Positions 33,911 to 46,355 of a stretch of DNA of 64,000 nucleotides are shown piece after piece; the stretch's first letter is position 1; every line of letters begins with the position of its first letter. The notes below the pieces were generated by a model, which was not told the origin of the DNA, ran no database searches, and saw only the letters and a list, made by a program, of their open reading frames with translations. Source of the DNA: Allantophomopsis cytisporea (taxonomy: Eukaryota; Ascomycota; Leotiomycetes; Phacidiales; Phacidiaceae); contig CP103036.1 of the NCBI GenBank assembly GCA_024752435.1, forward strand, positions 310,001 through 374,000, read 5' to 3'. Both the position numbers and the translations under genes were made by a program.

Positions 33911-35173
33911 ATTCAGACTCAGACTCCGACTTTCTTGAGGAGGAATGGTGGAAGAGGTGGTGTATGGTGAGTGGTGGTGGAGGTGGAGGTGGAGATGGAG
34001 ATGGAGATGGATGGTGGTGGTAGTGGTGTGAAGGCGAACACGACAGACAAAAGGTGAGCAAAGGTGGTAGGTAGGTGGTAGGCAGGTAGATAGGTAGAGA
34101 GCCGAGCAGCGAGAGAGAGGCAGAGTCGGGCAGGGTTGTGATGGAGCAAGCAAGCAAGCAAGCACGGGCTTTTGTGAGGCGTGTGAGGTGAAGCGTGTGT
34201 GTGGTGGAAATAGAGAAGAATTGTGCTGATTATTGAACTTCAAAGCCTGCTTCTTCTCTTCCAAGGTACACCTTACTACTAGAATAATCCGTCAAGTCAA
34301 TTTTCAAAGCCGCCTTAAGAATGAGGCTGACAGCTTGATACATACTGTCCCGCCTCCCGTCCCCCCGGTCTGGGGACACGAACTGGGTCTTAGAACGGAT
34401 GGGAAAATGGGAGAAGATGGGATGGGAGTCTGGATTAGGAGAAGAGGATCATGAGAGTGTGTATGTACCTGGGAGAAGAACGATGATGGCGATGGTGATG
34501 TAGATGATGATGATGACAATAGTGATGATATGTTTGCCGTTCAGAGTCGAAGAAAAAGAAGAAGACCGAAAGATATGAGTAAGGTACCAATCTGAGCGGC
34601 ATGGGAGTATGTATGTATATATTATTATAACACAACGACGATCTGTATATCATAGGACTACTTTATTTTTCTAACGTTAACACTTGAAGCAACTTCTACT
34701 GTTTCGGCTTCCGCTTCGATCTTATTCCCTTGACTTCTCTTTGCCTGTTTCTTTTCTTTCCTTTCTTCTGGTCTCGTCTCGTCTCGGTCTTCTCCATTCA
34801 TTCACTCATTCATTCATTACATCTGAACTAAACTGTCACTGTACTACTACGTACTGCAGATGGATCGGCAGAACAATCAAGGTTTAGGTCTGCACAAAGA
34901 AGCATACCTAGATCAGGTACAAGGTCCGACTAACTGTACAAATCCATCCAGGTGCAGCTTTCATCGAGCACGCAGTATCGCCGCTTGCAACATATTGTGG
35001 GTGAAAAGGGCGCCAGTTCGGGTCCCATACATCTTCACTTCAGGTTCAGGGCGCTGTTCAGCCAAGGTACGCAGGCCACGTATGTACCTTGTTCTCGAAT
35101 TCTCAAATCGTGCCTGATGGACCCGATCCTTTTCCGACTTCAAGCAGCAGCAACGCCATCCATAGTCCTGGTC

Positions 35174-35260
35174 TGAAGCCTGAGCCTGAACCTGAACCTG
35201 AGCCTGAACCTGAACCTGAACCTGAACCTGAACTTGAGCTTGTGCCTGTGCTTGTGCTTG
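35174..35260. repeat. CCTGAA/CCTGAG hexamer minisatellite
   Basis: About 14 hexamer units CCTGAA, CCTGAG and the diverged CTTGTG/CTTGAG towards the right end. Period six keeps a Pro-Glu reading frame open, but no gene context is visible. Confidence 0.9.
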
Positions 35261-35312
35261 TTGCTTGTCGAAAAGAGAGGATAATAATCGGATCGGTCCT
35301 ATGTATGTTTGC

Positions 35313-35347
35313 CCTATGAGCTTATGAGCTTATGAGCCTATGAGCCC
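35313..35347. repeat. TATGAGC(TT/CC) short tandem repeat
   Basis: Four units of roughly CTTATGAG/CCTATGAG in a row. Confidence 0.8.
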
Positions 35348-36505
35348 ACGAGCTTTGATCCAACAAGACCCACCGCTGCCAGCGCACTCGCATACAAAGT
35401 CCTCACCGAACTCACCGTCCATCTCTTGCGGTCTAGAGTACATGAACCGCAGCATCTCTCCTGCCTACTGATTCCCATCTCGAGCCATCTCTATGGCCCC
35501 CTTCTGGCCATTTGTCTTCTGATCCCAGGTCTGCGAATCATTGATGCGTAACCCGATCATTCTGCTACCCCATACGTAAAGGCAGCGAGCAAGGGTCATG
35601 CCTTCGCACAGCACCGAACCAAGCCATCATCATCACTTTTTTCTCCTTCGATTCTGGCTCGTGCTGCTCCGTGTGAGGGTCGCAAGGTTGTCGGGCATCA
35701 ATGCAGTCACTCAATTGTGTTCGTGGGTGCGCGCGCGCCATTCATAAAGCGAGCGACGAATAAGAAAAACACAAGCGTATGAGACTGCCGTAGTTGTAGC
35801 GAATAGAAGGTACGCCAACTATTCTTGCAGCCCAACGCTATTTTACCGTAATGGGCGCTGTCAATTTAATGTATGCTAGCCCAGAGGATATCAAAAAATC
35901 CAATCACCATCAACACCCAAACTTTGGCCACTGTGGCAACCCGGTCCGAACCTTTTGATTCGATTAAGACGGTTCCGATGATTACCTTAGGCAATATGAA
36001 GCCACCCTGCATCAGGCAAGGTATCCATAACAATCCATAACTTGGGATTCATGGATAATATGTATGAATATGACCTCAGCCGCTTGAGCTGTTGTTATTC
36101 GACGTCCACAAAGGACACCCGTTCATCAATCAAGCATTCGAACTTCGACATCTCGACGGCGTCTCCTTGAGTTGCTTATTTGGGAAGGATACAATCATCA
36201 TGAGTTCCTGATTTCATGGAAAGCCTGTGGTCTTCGGCTGTTGTTGACCATTCGGTGTTTTAGGCATAATATTGGGGGGTCACAAATGCAGAATGCAGAA
36301 CTGGTAAACACGAATATTGCTGCGTCAAAACATCTGTCGTGGAATCCTCGATGTGATACATGGTGGACCCTTTATTGTGACAAGAAAAGAAAAAGAAAAT
36401 GATGTTTCGTCCAAGGCTGGATGGAACATTGTTGTATTGTGTACTGTGGCCCACACATCCAACCACCTTCCTTCAATCCAATCCCGCGGGTATCAAAACC
36501 GAGTA

Positions 36506-38524
36506 TCATTGTCCAAAGTTTAATTTACTCTGTCCCTTTTCGCTCTTGCCGCCTCCTGTTTTCTTTGCTACTGCTATGGGCTTCTTAGGCCTTTTACTAG
36601 CCGTGGATGAAGGTCGAGGTGGTACTGATGAGGGAGTTCTTGCTCGATCTTCGTCTTGCAGGTCTTTGGCAAAATGCCAGTCACTATGGCTTTGAAGGCC
36701 TTCTTCGGTCTCGAAAGACTGGTTGCAGCGCTCACATGTATACCGCGTGATGCTCTGCTGATGCAGTCTGGGTGCGACGCCAGTGCTGTTCTCAAGCGAT
36801 TGGGCCTCTATACCATCCGCAGCACCGAAGTCATCATCATGTTCATCATTAGTCTCCTCGGCCCTTGAGAAAAATTGGCTGATATTACCATCATCTATCC
36901 GACGCCGTTTCTCTGGCCTCTCAGGACCCTCTGATACAACATCAGAAGCACGCATGTTTGAATTCAACCCTTTTGCTTCTTCTCCTTTCACAAGGAAAGC
37001 ACCTATGCCCATGTTCCCAGAGACGCCCTCTTCAAAACCCCCCACACTTAGGCTGAGATTTGCACAAGGCCAAACCCTGCCTTCGAGAATAATTTGACTC
37101 AGTAAGCTCTTGGCAAGGTCAAAAAGTGATATCTCGTCAATGGGCCTCCCTTGTGGTATAGGAACTTGCCTGCTCTTCATCTGGCCTCCAGAGCGGTAAT
37201 GAAGATTGATAGTCTTGGGCCTCCGCCTGTTATCATTAACCCCTTCCTCAACCAATCTAGAATAGATATCGGCAACGAAGATTCGAAGCCATCGTGTAGC
37301 CTGCTCTGGAGTATTGATTGAAGGTCGGAAGGATTTAGCTGAGAGCATGGACTTGATTTGCGTACGAGAATTGACTTCACTTGTATCCAATCCACGGATC
37401 ACTGAATATATCCATGTTCCTGTATCGGGTCCAAACTTAGATTTTAGCTGTTCGATAGTGATAGGCAGGAGATCCTTGATAGTATCGGTTTTGTATGCAG
37501 CAACAATCTCCTCTCCTAACTTTCCCCCGAGATTTCGAATCTTCGTGAATTTATAGTCCGAGAGAAACTGCTGAACAGCCCGATTGCGTATCACGGTTTG
37601 CTGGTTAGGCTTTCGATAAGCAGAGCCCAATTTTGCTAACATCTTGTTTTGAGCCACCCCGGCGGACATCGTATACTTCATTCTTTCTCGCACCGCAGCA
37701 CGGACGGATCTGACGATCTCCGACCCAATCTACAAAATATAAGAGAGGACCTGCTGATTTAATGAGAAACGACTTACAAGCATGGCAATATCATCCCAAT
37801 CTGGGTCAGATTCTTCTGTCTCAGTTGTATCAAGATCAACTAGAGCGTCAGTGACCCAGTCAAGAGCTGTTGTAGGAGGCATTGGAAGATTTTCTGTAGG
37901 ATCATCATAAGGGGCTGGTTGTCCAAGTTCTGGATATCTTTCTAATAGTAACGAATGAACCTGTGCAGAAAGATCCATAAAAACTTCATCGATACTAGCC
38001 TTCTCCACCCTTTGCAAATTTGATGGTAACACATCCTTAATGCATGCCAAAATCTCGCGCGATTCACGTCGATAGGGGTCCAAAGAGACCTTGTGTGTCC
38101 CAATATTCGCCGCAGCATCATCGTGATAAGCCCATGTCTCATCTCCTTCCCTCCATGTTGCAACATGTTGCATGATGAGCTGAGGGCACAGCTTTCGCGC
38201 TTCTTGAATATCAACGTGCCGATTGAGTCCGTATTTGCGCGCTGGATATCCGATCGCTATCAACCCATTCCATTGTTGAACTGCCAGAGGAACATCTTCA
38301 TCAAGCCCAAGGCGCACCATCTCACACTGCGCGTAGAAAGCATCCAGATCTGCGTGGGCAATGACTCGGAGCGGGCAAGACGTAGACGAGAGCGCCAGCT
38401 GGGCCAGGTTCTTGTAGGTGAATCGAGATTTTCGTCGCCGAATCGAGGTCGTTGATAATGGCGAGGACGGTTGAAATTGTTGCGAAGACGACATCGTGGT
38501 TGGTGGTCGAGTAAATCGGTTCAA
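36506..38524 (-). CDS. rad30: DNA polymerase eta (Y-family translesion polymerase, Rad30)
   Basis: Two exons, complement of 37778-38524 and 36506-37729, joined across a 47-nt intron, giving 656 aa. Pol eta copies past UV photoproducts at stalled forks. Catalytic blocks: HADLDAFYAQCE (57-68, metal-binding Asp59), YPARKYGLNRHVD (eta-specific finger motif), and ASIDEVFMDLS with Asp179-Glu180. After the splice site, MSAGVAQNKMLAKLGS is the family thumb start. The little-finger domain follows, then a C-terminal UBZ-type zinc finger CERC...HSDWH, which binds ubiquitinated PCNA, a basic stretch SKRPKKP, and a terminal QSKLNFGQ resembling a PIP box. A second in-frame ATG ten codons downstream (38494) could be the true start. 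Domain order and length match fungal Rad30. It is followed on its left by a long non-coding stretch. Confidence 0.96.
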
Positions 38525-39150
38525 GGTAAGATAAAGTCGATTCTAGTCCGGCTCATTCCCACCTGTGATTTAATACCTGTGCTCTTGATACACATTCACC
38601 ATGGAACTGTCGCATTTCGCAGACCATACATCGCGAGGAGATTGTCTTCAGACGCGAAGTGCGGCAAGAGATTGAGGTTCGTGTGATGCGTCTTTCGTTA
38701 TGTCCAGGCAATGTTCTCGTCAGTCGCGTCATCATGGAAGTTCGCGCGTTGTGCCGTTAATTGATTCCCCGTACTGTCTCACACACTGAAGCGTGGACCT
38801 TGAGCGCTATGAGATCAAGGCATAATACTCGTGCACAGATTTGTTTTTCACACAGGGGAGGGGAGGATAATAATTTTAATTACAGTGAATACCTTATTCA
38901 GACCGTACTCATCATTTTGTACTCGTTTTTATGTAAAAGAACGATTGTGTTCTCCTTTCAAATTTCCTATCCTCCAGGAATATTATTCTCCTCGTTGAAC
39001 TTGATTAAGCCATGAAGTAGCGTGTATATTGCATGACTACTCGAGAACCCCGTCCCCAGATAATTTGTTTATCTGCAAACCGTACTTTTCAAAATCAAGA
39101 TATATTTCGTTAAAACCGATCTCCTTTTCCTTCTCTTTCTTCGCTTTCTT

Positions 39151-39180
39151 TCTTCTTCTTCTTCTTCTTCTTCTTCTTTT
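39151..39180. repeat. (CTT)n microsatellite
   Basis: About nine CTT units, read directly. Confidence 0.9.
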
Positions 39181-39249
39181 CCTCTGCAAGGACGTCTCTT
39201 CTGAAGACTCTCTTCACGTCTCTCGTTTTGTTTCTCAAAACTATTTTCT

Positions 39250-39636
39250 GTCTGTAGAGCAGATTTCCTATCGTGGGGTATACGATCGAATGATCCGAAG
39301 AATATGAGGGCTCAATTGGTTTTGTTTCTATTCCTGCGAGAGACTTAAGCAAGCAGAAGTATACTGATATTCTTCAGGACGAATTGGAGGAGATTTTGCA
39401 AGGACACATGAATCATGCTTCCAACACTTCTTGTCTACAGTCACTGATTGCGCCTACCCTGCACAACTTGAGAGAAGAAGAAGTTCTTGTTCGTTCTGAA
39501 GGCAAAAGGGAATTGAAACAAATCTACGCGAGAGAAGTGCGTCTGACTGCTCAGCAATAGTTGATTGATGCACTGACTTTTTGGAAGGAAAAAGAAATAT
39601 GGCAAGAAAGAAGAAGAGACTGCGATTAGACAAGAT
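39250..39636 (+). pseudogene. Coding-like relic with in-frame stops
   Basis: One plus-strand frame reads RFPIVGYTIE, stop, SEEYEGSIGFVSIPARDL and onward through SKQKYTDILQDELEEILQ and LREEEVLVRSEGKRELKQIY to a TAG, then continues LIDALTFWKEKEIWQERRRD to another stop. The stops at 39291 (TGA) and 39558 (TAG) are single C-to-T changes away from CGA and CAG, which is the RIP-like direction. No family recognised. A frame of this size can also arise by chance, so this is a tentative call. Confidence 0.3.
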
Positions 39637-41339
39637 TATGAAATAACATCAATGCAACGCTCAATCATATCGTTCTCACCGATTTTTCCTTTTGTTTTTG
39701 CCGTCATGCAAGTGAGTGAGAAGGAAAATGCCGAATGCTACTCTACCCTGTGAAAGCAAGGGGTATCGGTCTCGAGGCTCTTTTGAGGTGTTGGCTTTAC
39801 AATACCCCGCTCTCTCAATGAAATACAGCTTCAAGAGCCCAATTTCCTATTACTTTGACGTCGTTTAACCTGATTTCAATGATTTTGTTATGTTTGAATC
39901 ACACTTTCCAAAGTCCTAGCAGAAACCCCTGAACGAGAACGATACGCCACTCCAACGGCCACAGCAGCCCTATGCAAATCCGTCTTAGCAAAGACGCTTC
40001 ACCAAGAAGATCGTTATGGCAGCCTCGAGCCTCGAACCTCTTCGTCCTTTTCTGCCTTGTAGATGCAAAGGCTTTGCGGACAATTCCCCTCAAATATACT
40101 ACGGCGTCGCCGAACCTAATTAGATCAACATCGTTCGCCTTCCTTGAAGATATGAGACGACGCTGTCAAGCAGTCGAAGACCACCGAAGAACAATGGAAC
40201 AATACCTAAAACCTACACTTGCTTACGAGCGACAGCTGTTGAACTGAACGATGGCCGGCCTCCGACTATACGCGGCTGAGCCGTTCCGAGACGTGCCGTC
40301 CCGCCAGGGCCATGCACGAAGCCCTGACCTGTCTCGAATTATTCATTGCTCGACTTGTTTATTGAAATCATATTAGGGCTCACCATTTCAGAGTTTCTAC
40401 GGAGCAAATTTCTACGTTTCTTTGCGGTGAGTACTGGTGAACGAGGCTTTTCGCACAGCCCTCTTCGGTCACCTTTGACCTCTCACATCTCACGTTTGGT
40501 TTCCAGACGCCTCCTTTCTGCCGAAGGAAAGAAACAAAGAGACTGATGACTCAGGAATATATGAGCAAGTTTACAGATTACAAGGGAAGTCCATATTTAC
40601 GCCCGAGTCCTCCCGGCCTCTCGACTTTCCCCGAAGAAGTCTCAACTTTTTCTCTTATAAGACAATAAGGCAACTGGCCTCAGCATTCTACAAATCTCAG
40701 GGACTATTGAGTGGCTGTGTAGTACTGTCTATCATGTCACAGCTCACCAAACGCCCAGCGATACAATGTCGAGGTCTGATTACCTTCATCTTGCATCTTC
40801 TACGTGTCCTCTGGCACGCCCTATCTCCTCCACGAGCTTCGAGAATTATGCTTCCATTAGGGGGCTGTTTTCCCGAGTCATGGAACTTGCTTGAGGATAC
40901 GAGGTAGTACTGAAATTGAACCAACGATCAAAGTGGTTCTAGCAGAGCTCTGATGAATCTCCTCTATTTCAGTTCCTGGTTGAGCCCACCGAGCTTCCGC
41001 CTTGTCTCATCACATTTTTACCTTCTTCTTTTCACTCACCGCATTACAAGAAACATGTTCGAGTTTAGTGATAAACACTTAGTACGGTATGCCTCATTTT
41101 CGCCTCAAAGTCTAATTCCATTCATCATTGCGATGGGGTCGTGGTATGTTCCATAGGATATATAATGTAAGCAGTTCGTGGAGCAGTTGATCTCATGTTT
41201 TCATCTTGTCAAACTACTTTATTCCAATACTCAAACCATTCTTATCCCCGGAGTAACGCGTAATAACATCATCATTCGAAAAGACTTCACCGGACCAGTA
41301 CAGGAAAGGACTACTTCGCTGCTTGTCAAATTGTGCAAG

Positions 41340-41498
41340 ATGACCTACAACCTCAAGGCAGCTATCGCAAATCTCGCCAGCATGGACGGATGGTGGCAAT
41401 GCCATTTATGCAATCGTGAAGTCAACAGATGTTTGTTCGGAGACTCCTGTCCCGACTGCGGACACCAGATGTGTTGGAGTTGTACACTCTTTGCATAG
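41340..41498 (+). CDS. Possible 52-aa zinc-ribbon-like small protein
   Basis: A short frame starting at ATG 41340. The C-terminal half reads WWQCHLCNREVNRC, then SCPDCGHQMCWSC: three CxxC pairs plus extra Cys and His in the arrangement of a small zinc ribbon, similar in style to short W-C-x2-C...C-x2-C-GH proteins common in filamentous fungi. The first 15 residues (MTYNLKAAIANLAS) may be helical. The frame is open further upstream to 41178 without family-like content. It may be a real small gene, the last exon of a longer one, or a surviving fragment in a decayed region. There is no signal peptide. Confidence 0.45.
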   Translation: MTYNLKAAIANLASMDGWWQCHLCNREVNRCLFGDSCPDCGHQMCWSCTLFA

Positions 41499-43984
41499 CA
41501 ATCACATATCTGAGATTCGACGTACGAAATACCTCGTGATTCTTTCTCATCTCTACAATTTCCTTCGATTCTGTCCTTAGCATATTGAGAAGACCGCACC
41601 GTCAAGGAAGAACGGCACTTTTGCACTCGGCATCATCGTCTCTCTGATTCTATTCGGCAACGCTTTTCCTGCTTAAAAAGACGGCTCATTCAAAGAACGG
41701 CAACTTGCACCCGACGTCATATTATAAGAGCTTCTCCCAATTCTCTGGTCTTTTTCTCTTTTCATTTCCGCTACATCTGGCTCTTAGATTGGAGTTTATT
41801 TTGCTATTTTGCTATTGGTTGAGCCTGCTTTCTTCTTTGCTTTATTTTGTCAGGTGTTTGGATGAATTTATAGAAATACCCCAGAGGCTTGGTAATTGGA
41901 GAAAGAGGATAGGCGTTCTCGGTTTTATTTCGGTTTCTCTGATATAATTCCTTGCATTCTTGTTCACTTATGTTTGAGTGTTGTTATTGGCTAATGTGTT
42001 GAATTTCATCGCTATTTCGTTTTAAAATTAAAAAGGAGAAGAAGAAGAAAAAAGTCAAGTTATCTCATATCACACAAGCAAATAAATTAATTAGTCTGGT
42101 GTTCCCTCATGACTGAAAAACTCTGGACAAGAGTGCAGTTCGATATCATAGTAGGGCTTGAGATTATTGGAGAATCTTGAATAAGTGTCCAACATGTAGG
42201 CAATATTCTGACCTCACTTCTGGTGCGAGTATGTGAAAGTGAGAATCTCACTTTCACTCAACTACCGGATTAGGCATGCACGCACCGCACCACGTAGTAT
42301 TAGAATAGCTGCAGAGTAGAATCCTGCTCCCTTTCTCCTTCAATCAATTCAATAACCAAAAACCCGCTGCCAAACATACACCGTGTATCGTAACAATAAG
42401 TTGGCCAAATAGGTCCATTGGTTGTAACTTGTCGAAGACCCTCAATGAATCCTTCTACTTGACTAACCTGGTAATATTTTACTCCAGCCAAGCAGATTTA
42501 TCAAGATATTGGTTATTGTTGAGCTTCTTGTGCTTGTTTGTGAAGCAATAAGTATTCACAACATCCGGTACTTGACGCAACAAGTAAACCGACCTCTTTC
42601 CTCAATATATGTTGATAGCGCATCTCCAATTGGAACCAGTACAAAGATATCCACAAAACTATAATCTATCCTATGATGGCTCTCATACCCCGATACACGA
42701 TACAGCTCTCCAGAACACCTTAGTGCAAGAGGATATAACACTTCCAACGTCAATACGGAACACTAGCACAAAGGTGTCGTTACTACTGTTCGTCAGGTAC
42801 TGCTTGATGGAATATAGAAATTAATTGTCTCAAGGAGACCTACTGGTAACGTGGATAGCATGCTGTTGAAGTGCTCAAGTGGGTTTGCAAATACACAAGC
42901 AACGCGGTACTCGAACGTTGAAGCGTTACAGATTTTCATTCACTTTCCCAACTGGAGGAAATCAAAAGCTCCAAAATCCATAACAGCTACAATAACTACG
43001 CCTGATGAATAAGCCTATAGTTACTGTTTTTGTAGGGACAATGGATATAATACTAGCATAGATAAATAGTAATTTGGATTGTTGTTAACACTGCAACTCG
43101 CCCAAGATTGAAGAAACATATACGAGATCGAATACAGCCATACACAACCCTTAGGCCTACGTAAAGTGATAATTCAAAGCGTGTAGCAGTGTCTTCTGTT
43201 CGTGAAACCCGTCTCCTCAATACTTAAGTTTCCCACTATCACAAGTACCAAAGTATAGAGCGGTATAAAATGCAGAGTACAAGTTCACCTTAGGACTTTA
43301 ATTATTGGGCTTATGTTTCCAAAATACGTACTATGGCTGTTCGGTCGCTTCTGCTGCGGTTGTGTGTAAATATGAGCAAAATTGTATTGCCAAGGCTACG
43401 TCTAGGACTTGAATGTATATGTAACGAGTATCTTTATATAGTCAGTTCCAACAAGGAAATCGTCGAAGGCAGTGATATTTCAAATCACATAATCAACAAC
43501 ACCCTTTTTAGGTACGAGCTAGAAGTGCAGCCTATATTTGAAAGATTCCTGGCCTGTGTGTGCCTAAGCTGCTTGGACATTGGTGAGTTACCAGGATTCA
43601 CAGCACTAACGAACAAGATGGATATTTACTGTGTGGTGTTAGAAACATCTCGTAATCTTAATTCAGTACCATACTGGAATTAAAAGCTTTCAGTGACCGA
43701 GGTGTCGTTGATCGTTGATAAAGTAGAAGTTGTTAAGAATCTTAAGTCGTTCAGAAAATGTAGGACTAAGGCTCTTGGGAAGGTATATGATATCAAATGA
43801 TCAGATTTCGAGTACCTTCTCCGATAGCTTGAATAGATCATTTGGCAGGAACCTTTGGAGACCAATTGCACCTTTAATAAGGGGTTGCGTATACGCCATG
43901 AGGAAGCATCGGGTTGACCTCTTTTTTTCTTACCAAAAGCTCCCGGGTTGAATTCCCAGGTTCACAACAATTGTTTTCTCTTTT

Positions 43985-44073
43985 CGTCTTCTTCTTCTTC
44001 TTCTTCTTCTTCTTTGGCTTTGGCTTTGGCTTTGGCTTTGGCTTTGGCTTTGGCTTTGGCTTTGGCTTTGGCT
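43985..44073. repeat. (CTT)n followed by (GGCTTT)n microsatellite
   Basis: About nine CTT units (43985-44013) pass directly into ten TTGGCT-type hexamers (44014-44073), which are nearly perfect, suggesting recent expansion or strand slippage. Confidence 0.92.
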
Positions 44074-46355
44074 CCCTCTTTCTCTCCTAACACCTATCTA
44101 TACTCTTAATACCTTTGAGTCATCATATATCATGGTATTTGGTGCAAGTATAGGATAGTACTGTAGAGTCTGAAATTTACCCGACACTCGATGCGTCAGT
44201 TCGAAAGTGATAACAAAGTCCTACCAGCCTTTGTTCATGCCATAAACTTCATTAACAACAAGATCTAAGCGAATTCATCATTTTCTATTAAAGGTCAGAG
44301 GACCCCTAAGCCACATCCGATCCAATCGTTTATGAAATTCTTTCCAATGCCGCGTTTTGAGTATACCTCTAAAAACGTTCCTTCGTTGAACATATCAATA
44401 GAGTAGATAACACCCTTCAAAATCTCCAGAAACTCACTCAATCGTCCCATCGGCATATGGATATACTACTTGTATCTAGCATCTACCTATAAGCCCCAAA
44501 TACTCGGAACATCAGGTCGAATTTAAACGACCTGCTCTAAAACAATCTACTCAAAACCCGTCCTCAGCACATCTAAGACCTTTCCACACTCAGGTAACAA
44601 GCACGAATCATACCGCTCATACATTTCTCTAGCTTATGATCAGCTGATGCTGGCACGAATTCTTCCGTATAATCTCTGAACACTTGGTGTGCATAAGTTG
44701 AGCTCCCTTTGGGGCAAGAGCAAGACCTCAGTCACATACACTTGAAGTGACTAGGGCTAATGCGTTACAGGACAACAACTGTATCGGTTGTCGCCTGATA
44801 CAAAGGTTCCATAGAGACTAGAACCGCGATCTAGAGTTATGTATGGGTGCATTGTACGGTGGGTAGGAAGACTTCGGTAAGTCTTCGTCTCCTAATAGAG
44901 CTTCTAGGTCTGTAATAACTATTCGTGTGTTTCTTCGTTACGTTTCTAGACTTCAGAGCTTTTGAAGGGGTTTGTTACGAAGGCGCGGACTGTTTTTACG
45001 TACCGTCATCAAAGCGGGCTTCATGGAGCTACCAGGGGAAAAAGATGGAGCTTGTCTGATAAGTCTACGGTAAATTTGTTACCGTTTGGTACATTTCTTG
45101 GACATTAAGATAGTGTCTAACCACTCGTGCCCATTTGCATATCCGTTTGAGGTGCCTTCCCCGCCGAAGACTATTGATGCAAGTTCAAAAGGTGCTTTTT
45201 CCTATACTTCAGTATATCCTTGAGTATTTGGGGAGATCTTTCAACAGAAGTAGCCTACGCAGGAAGACACATTTCTATACACCGTCGTTATTATCAGGCC
45301 TGTTCGTCTCTATGTCCCATAATTTGGCGTACACCACCTGAACTCATCCGTGAATTTTTTATCGCCTTCAGTAGTCTGCCCTTACAATATTGATATAGTA
45401 TTCGCAATTCGTCAAGCTGTAGGCAGAGAGCCTGAGCCCTCAAGAGTACACTAGACTTTTGCTACACATTGAAGTAGAAGATCTATAAAGAGTCTTAGCA
45501 TATTTCCACAACAGAATGTCTATCCCCTATTTTTATACTTTTGTATGTCACTTGTAGAGTTGCAGAATACTTTTCCTCCAGTTACTCTTTTTTTGGCGTC
45601 TAAGTTTCACACGATTAAGCCATACTAACGGCACGTGCAGACTGTTACAGGATAAGTCATGTCCGTGGTATCTGAAACATCGCTCGTACGAAAATCGACG
45701 CAGGTACACCAGTGCGGGGACCCCAGAGCTGCAAAGTCTCAGCCCCACCAGAGCGTTGAGGTAACGACTACAATAGTTACAGCTGGTACTTAGATTGAAC
45801 ATTGCCCTCCACAAATTTCACGATCAAGACTCATAACTGATGCATCATATTGTATGACTAGAGAACTTGACTGGTTCATGTATTCCCGTACCTCTCCCAT
45901 GAAGCCACCATGTATACACAAAGTAGGTCTACTTTCCATGAAAAACATTCGATACCACCAATACCACCGATCCCAATAATTTTGGTCAGGGAGCACATAA
46001 TATTCAGCTCTTGAAGATGTGCCCTGAGTCATAAGACAAATTTTGAAATCCAATTCAAGCTGACCCTAACCCACCCGGTCAAAGCTATGCCAACTTGCAA
46101 TGCTTTTCTTTTCCAATAACAGAAGCAGGTGGTTCCATCCCCTATTAATATCTCTCGTAACTTCGAAGTCACGGTTCCGCACATGCTATGCTCGCTATGA
46201 ATGCAGAACGCCGGTAAATAAAGTCAACGCCTATCAAATCAGCAGACCGTAAGTCAGGGTGACTTGAAAAACTCCTTCGACGTCAACACATATACGTCGG
46301 CTTTAATAATCGGGATAACGTCAAATCTTGCATAGCCCAGATAGCAAAAGTAGTT

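Larger units (their letters stand above)
33185..36505. other. Repeat-rich intergenic region upstream of rfeG
   Basis: 3.3 kb without a recognised gene. It holds a G13 run (33503-33515), GACTT/GACTC pentamer repeats (33846-33910), GGTGGAGATGG-type purine repeats (33950-34025), a CCTGAA hexamer array (35174-35260) and a TTATGAGC repeat (35313-35347). The long frames at 33593-34264 arise from these repeats and are not called. Confidence 0.55.
38525..46355. other. 7.8-kb gene-poor island with decayed coding tracts
   Basis: No conserved gene in this stretch. Contents: protein-like but interrupted plus-strand frames at 39250-39640, a small plus-strand tract with candidate splice sites at 40330-40668, a possible 52-aa zinc-ribbon peptide (41340-41498), a 117-codon frame at 43333-43683 with no family signature, a minus-strand coding-like tract near 44820-44940, and two microsatellite blocks. 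The 42-46 kb part is AT-rich with dense stops in all frames. It looks like old, mutated insertion or gene debris; no terminal repeats of an intact element were found. Confidence 0.5.

Noticed and set aside
33593..34264. Minus-strand 223-codon Ser/Thr/His/Pro-rich frame upstream of rfeG.
   Set aside because: It is a translation of simple repeats (GACTC, GGTGGAGAT); all three frames are open there for the same reason.
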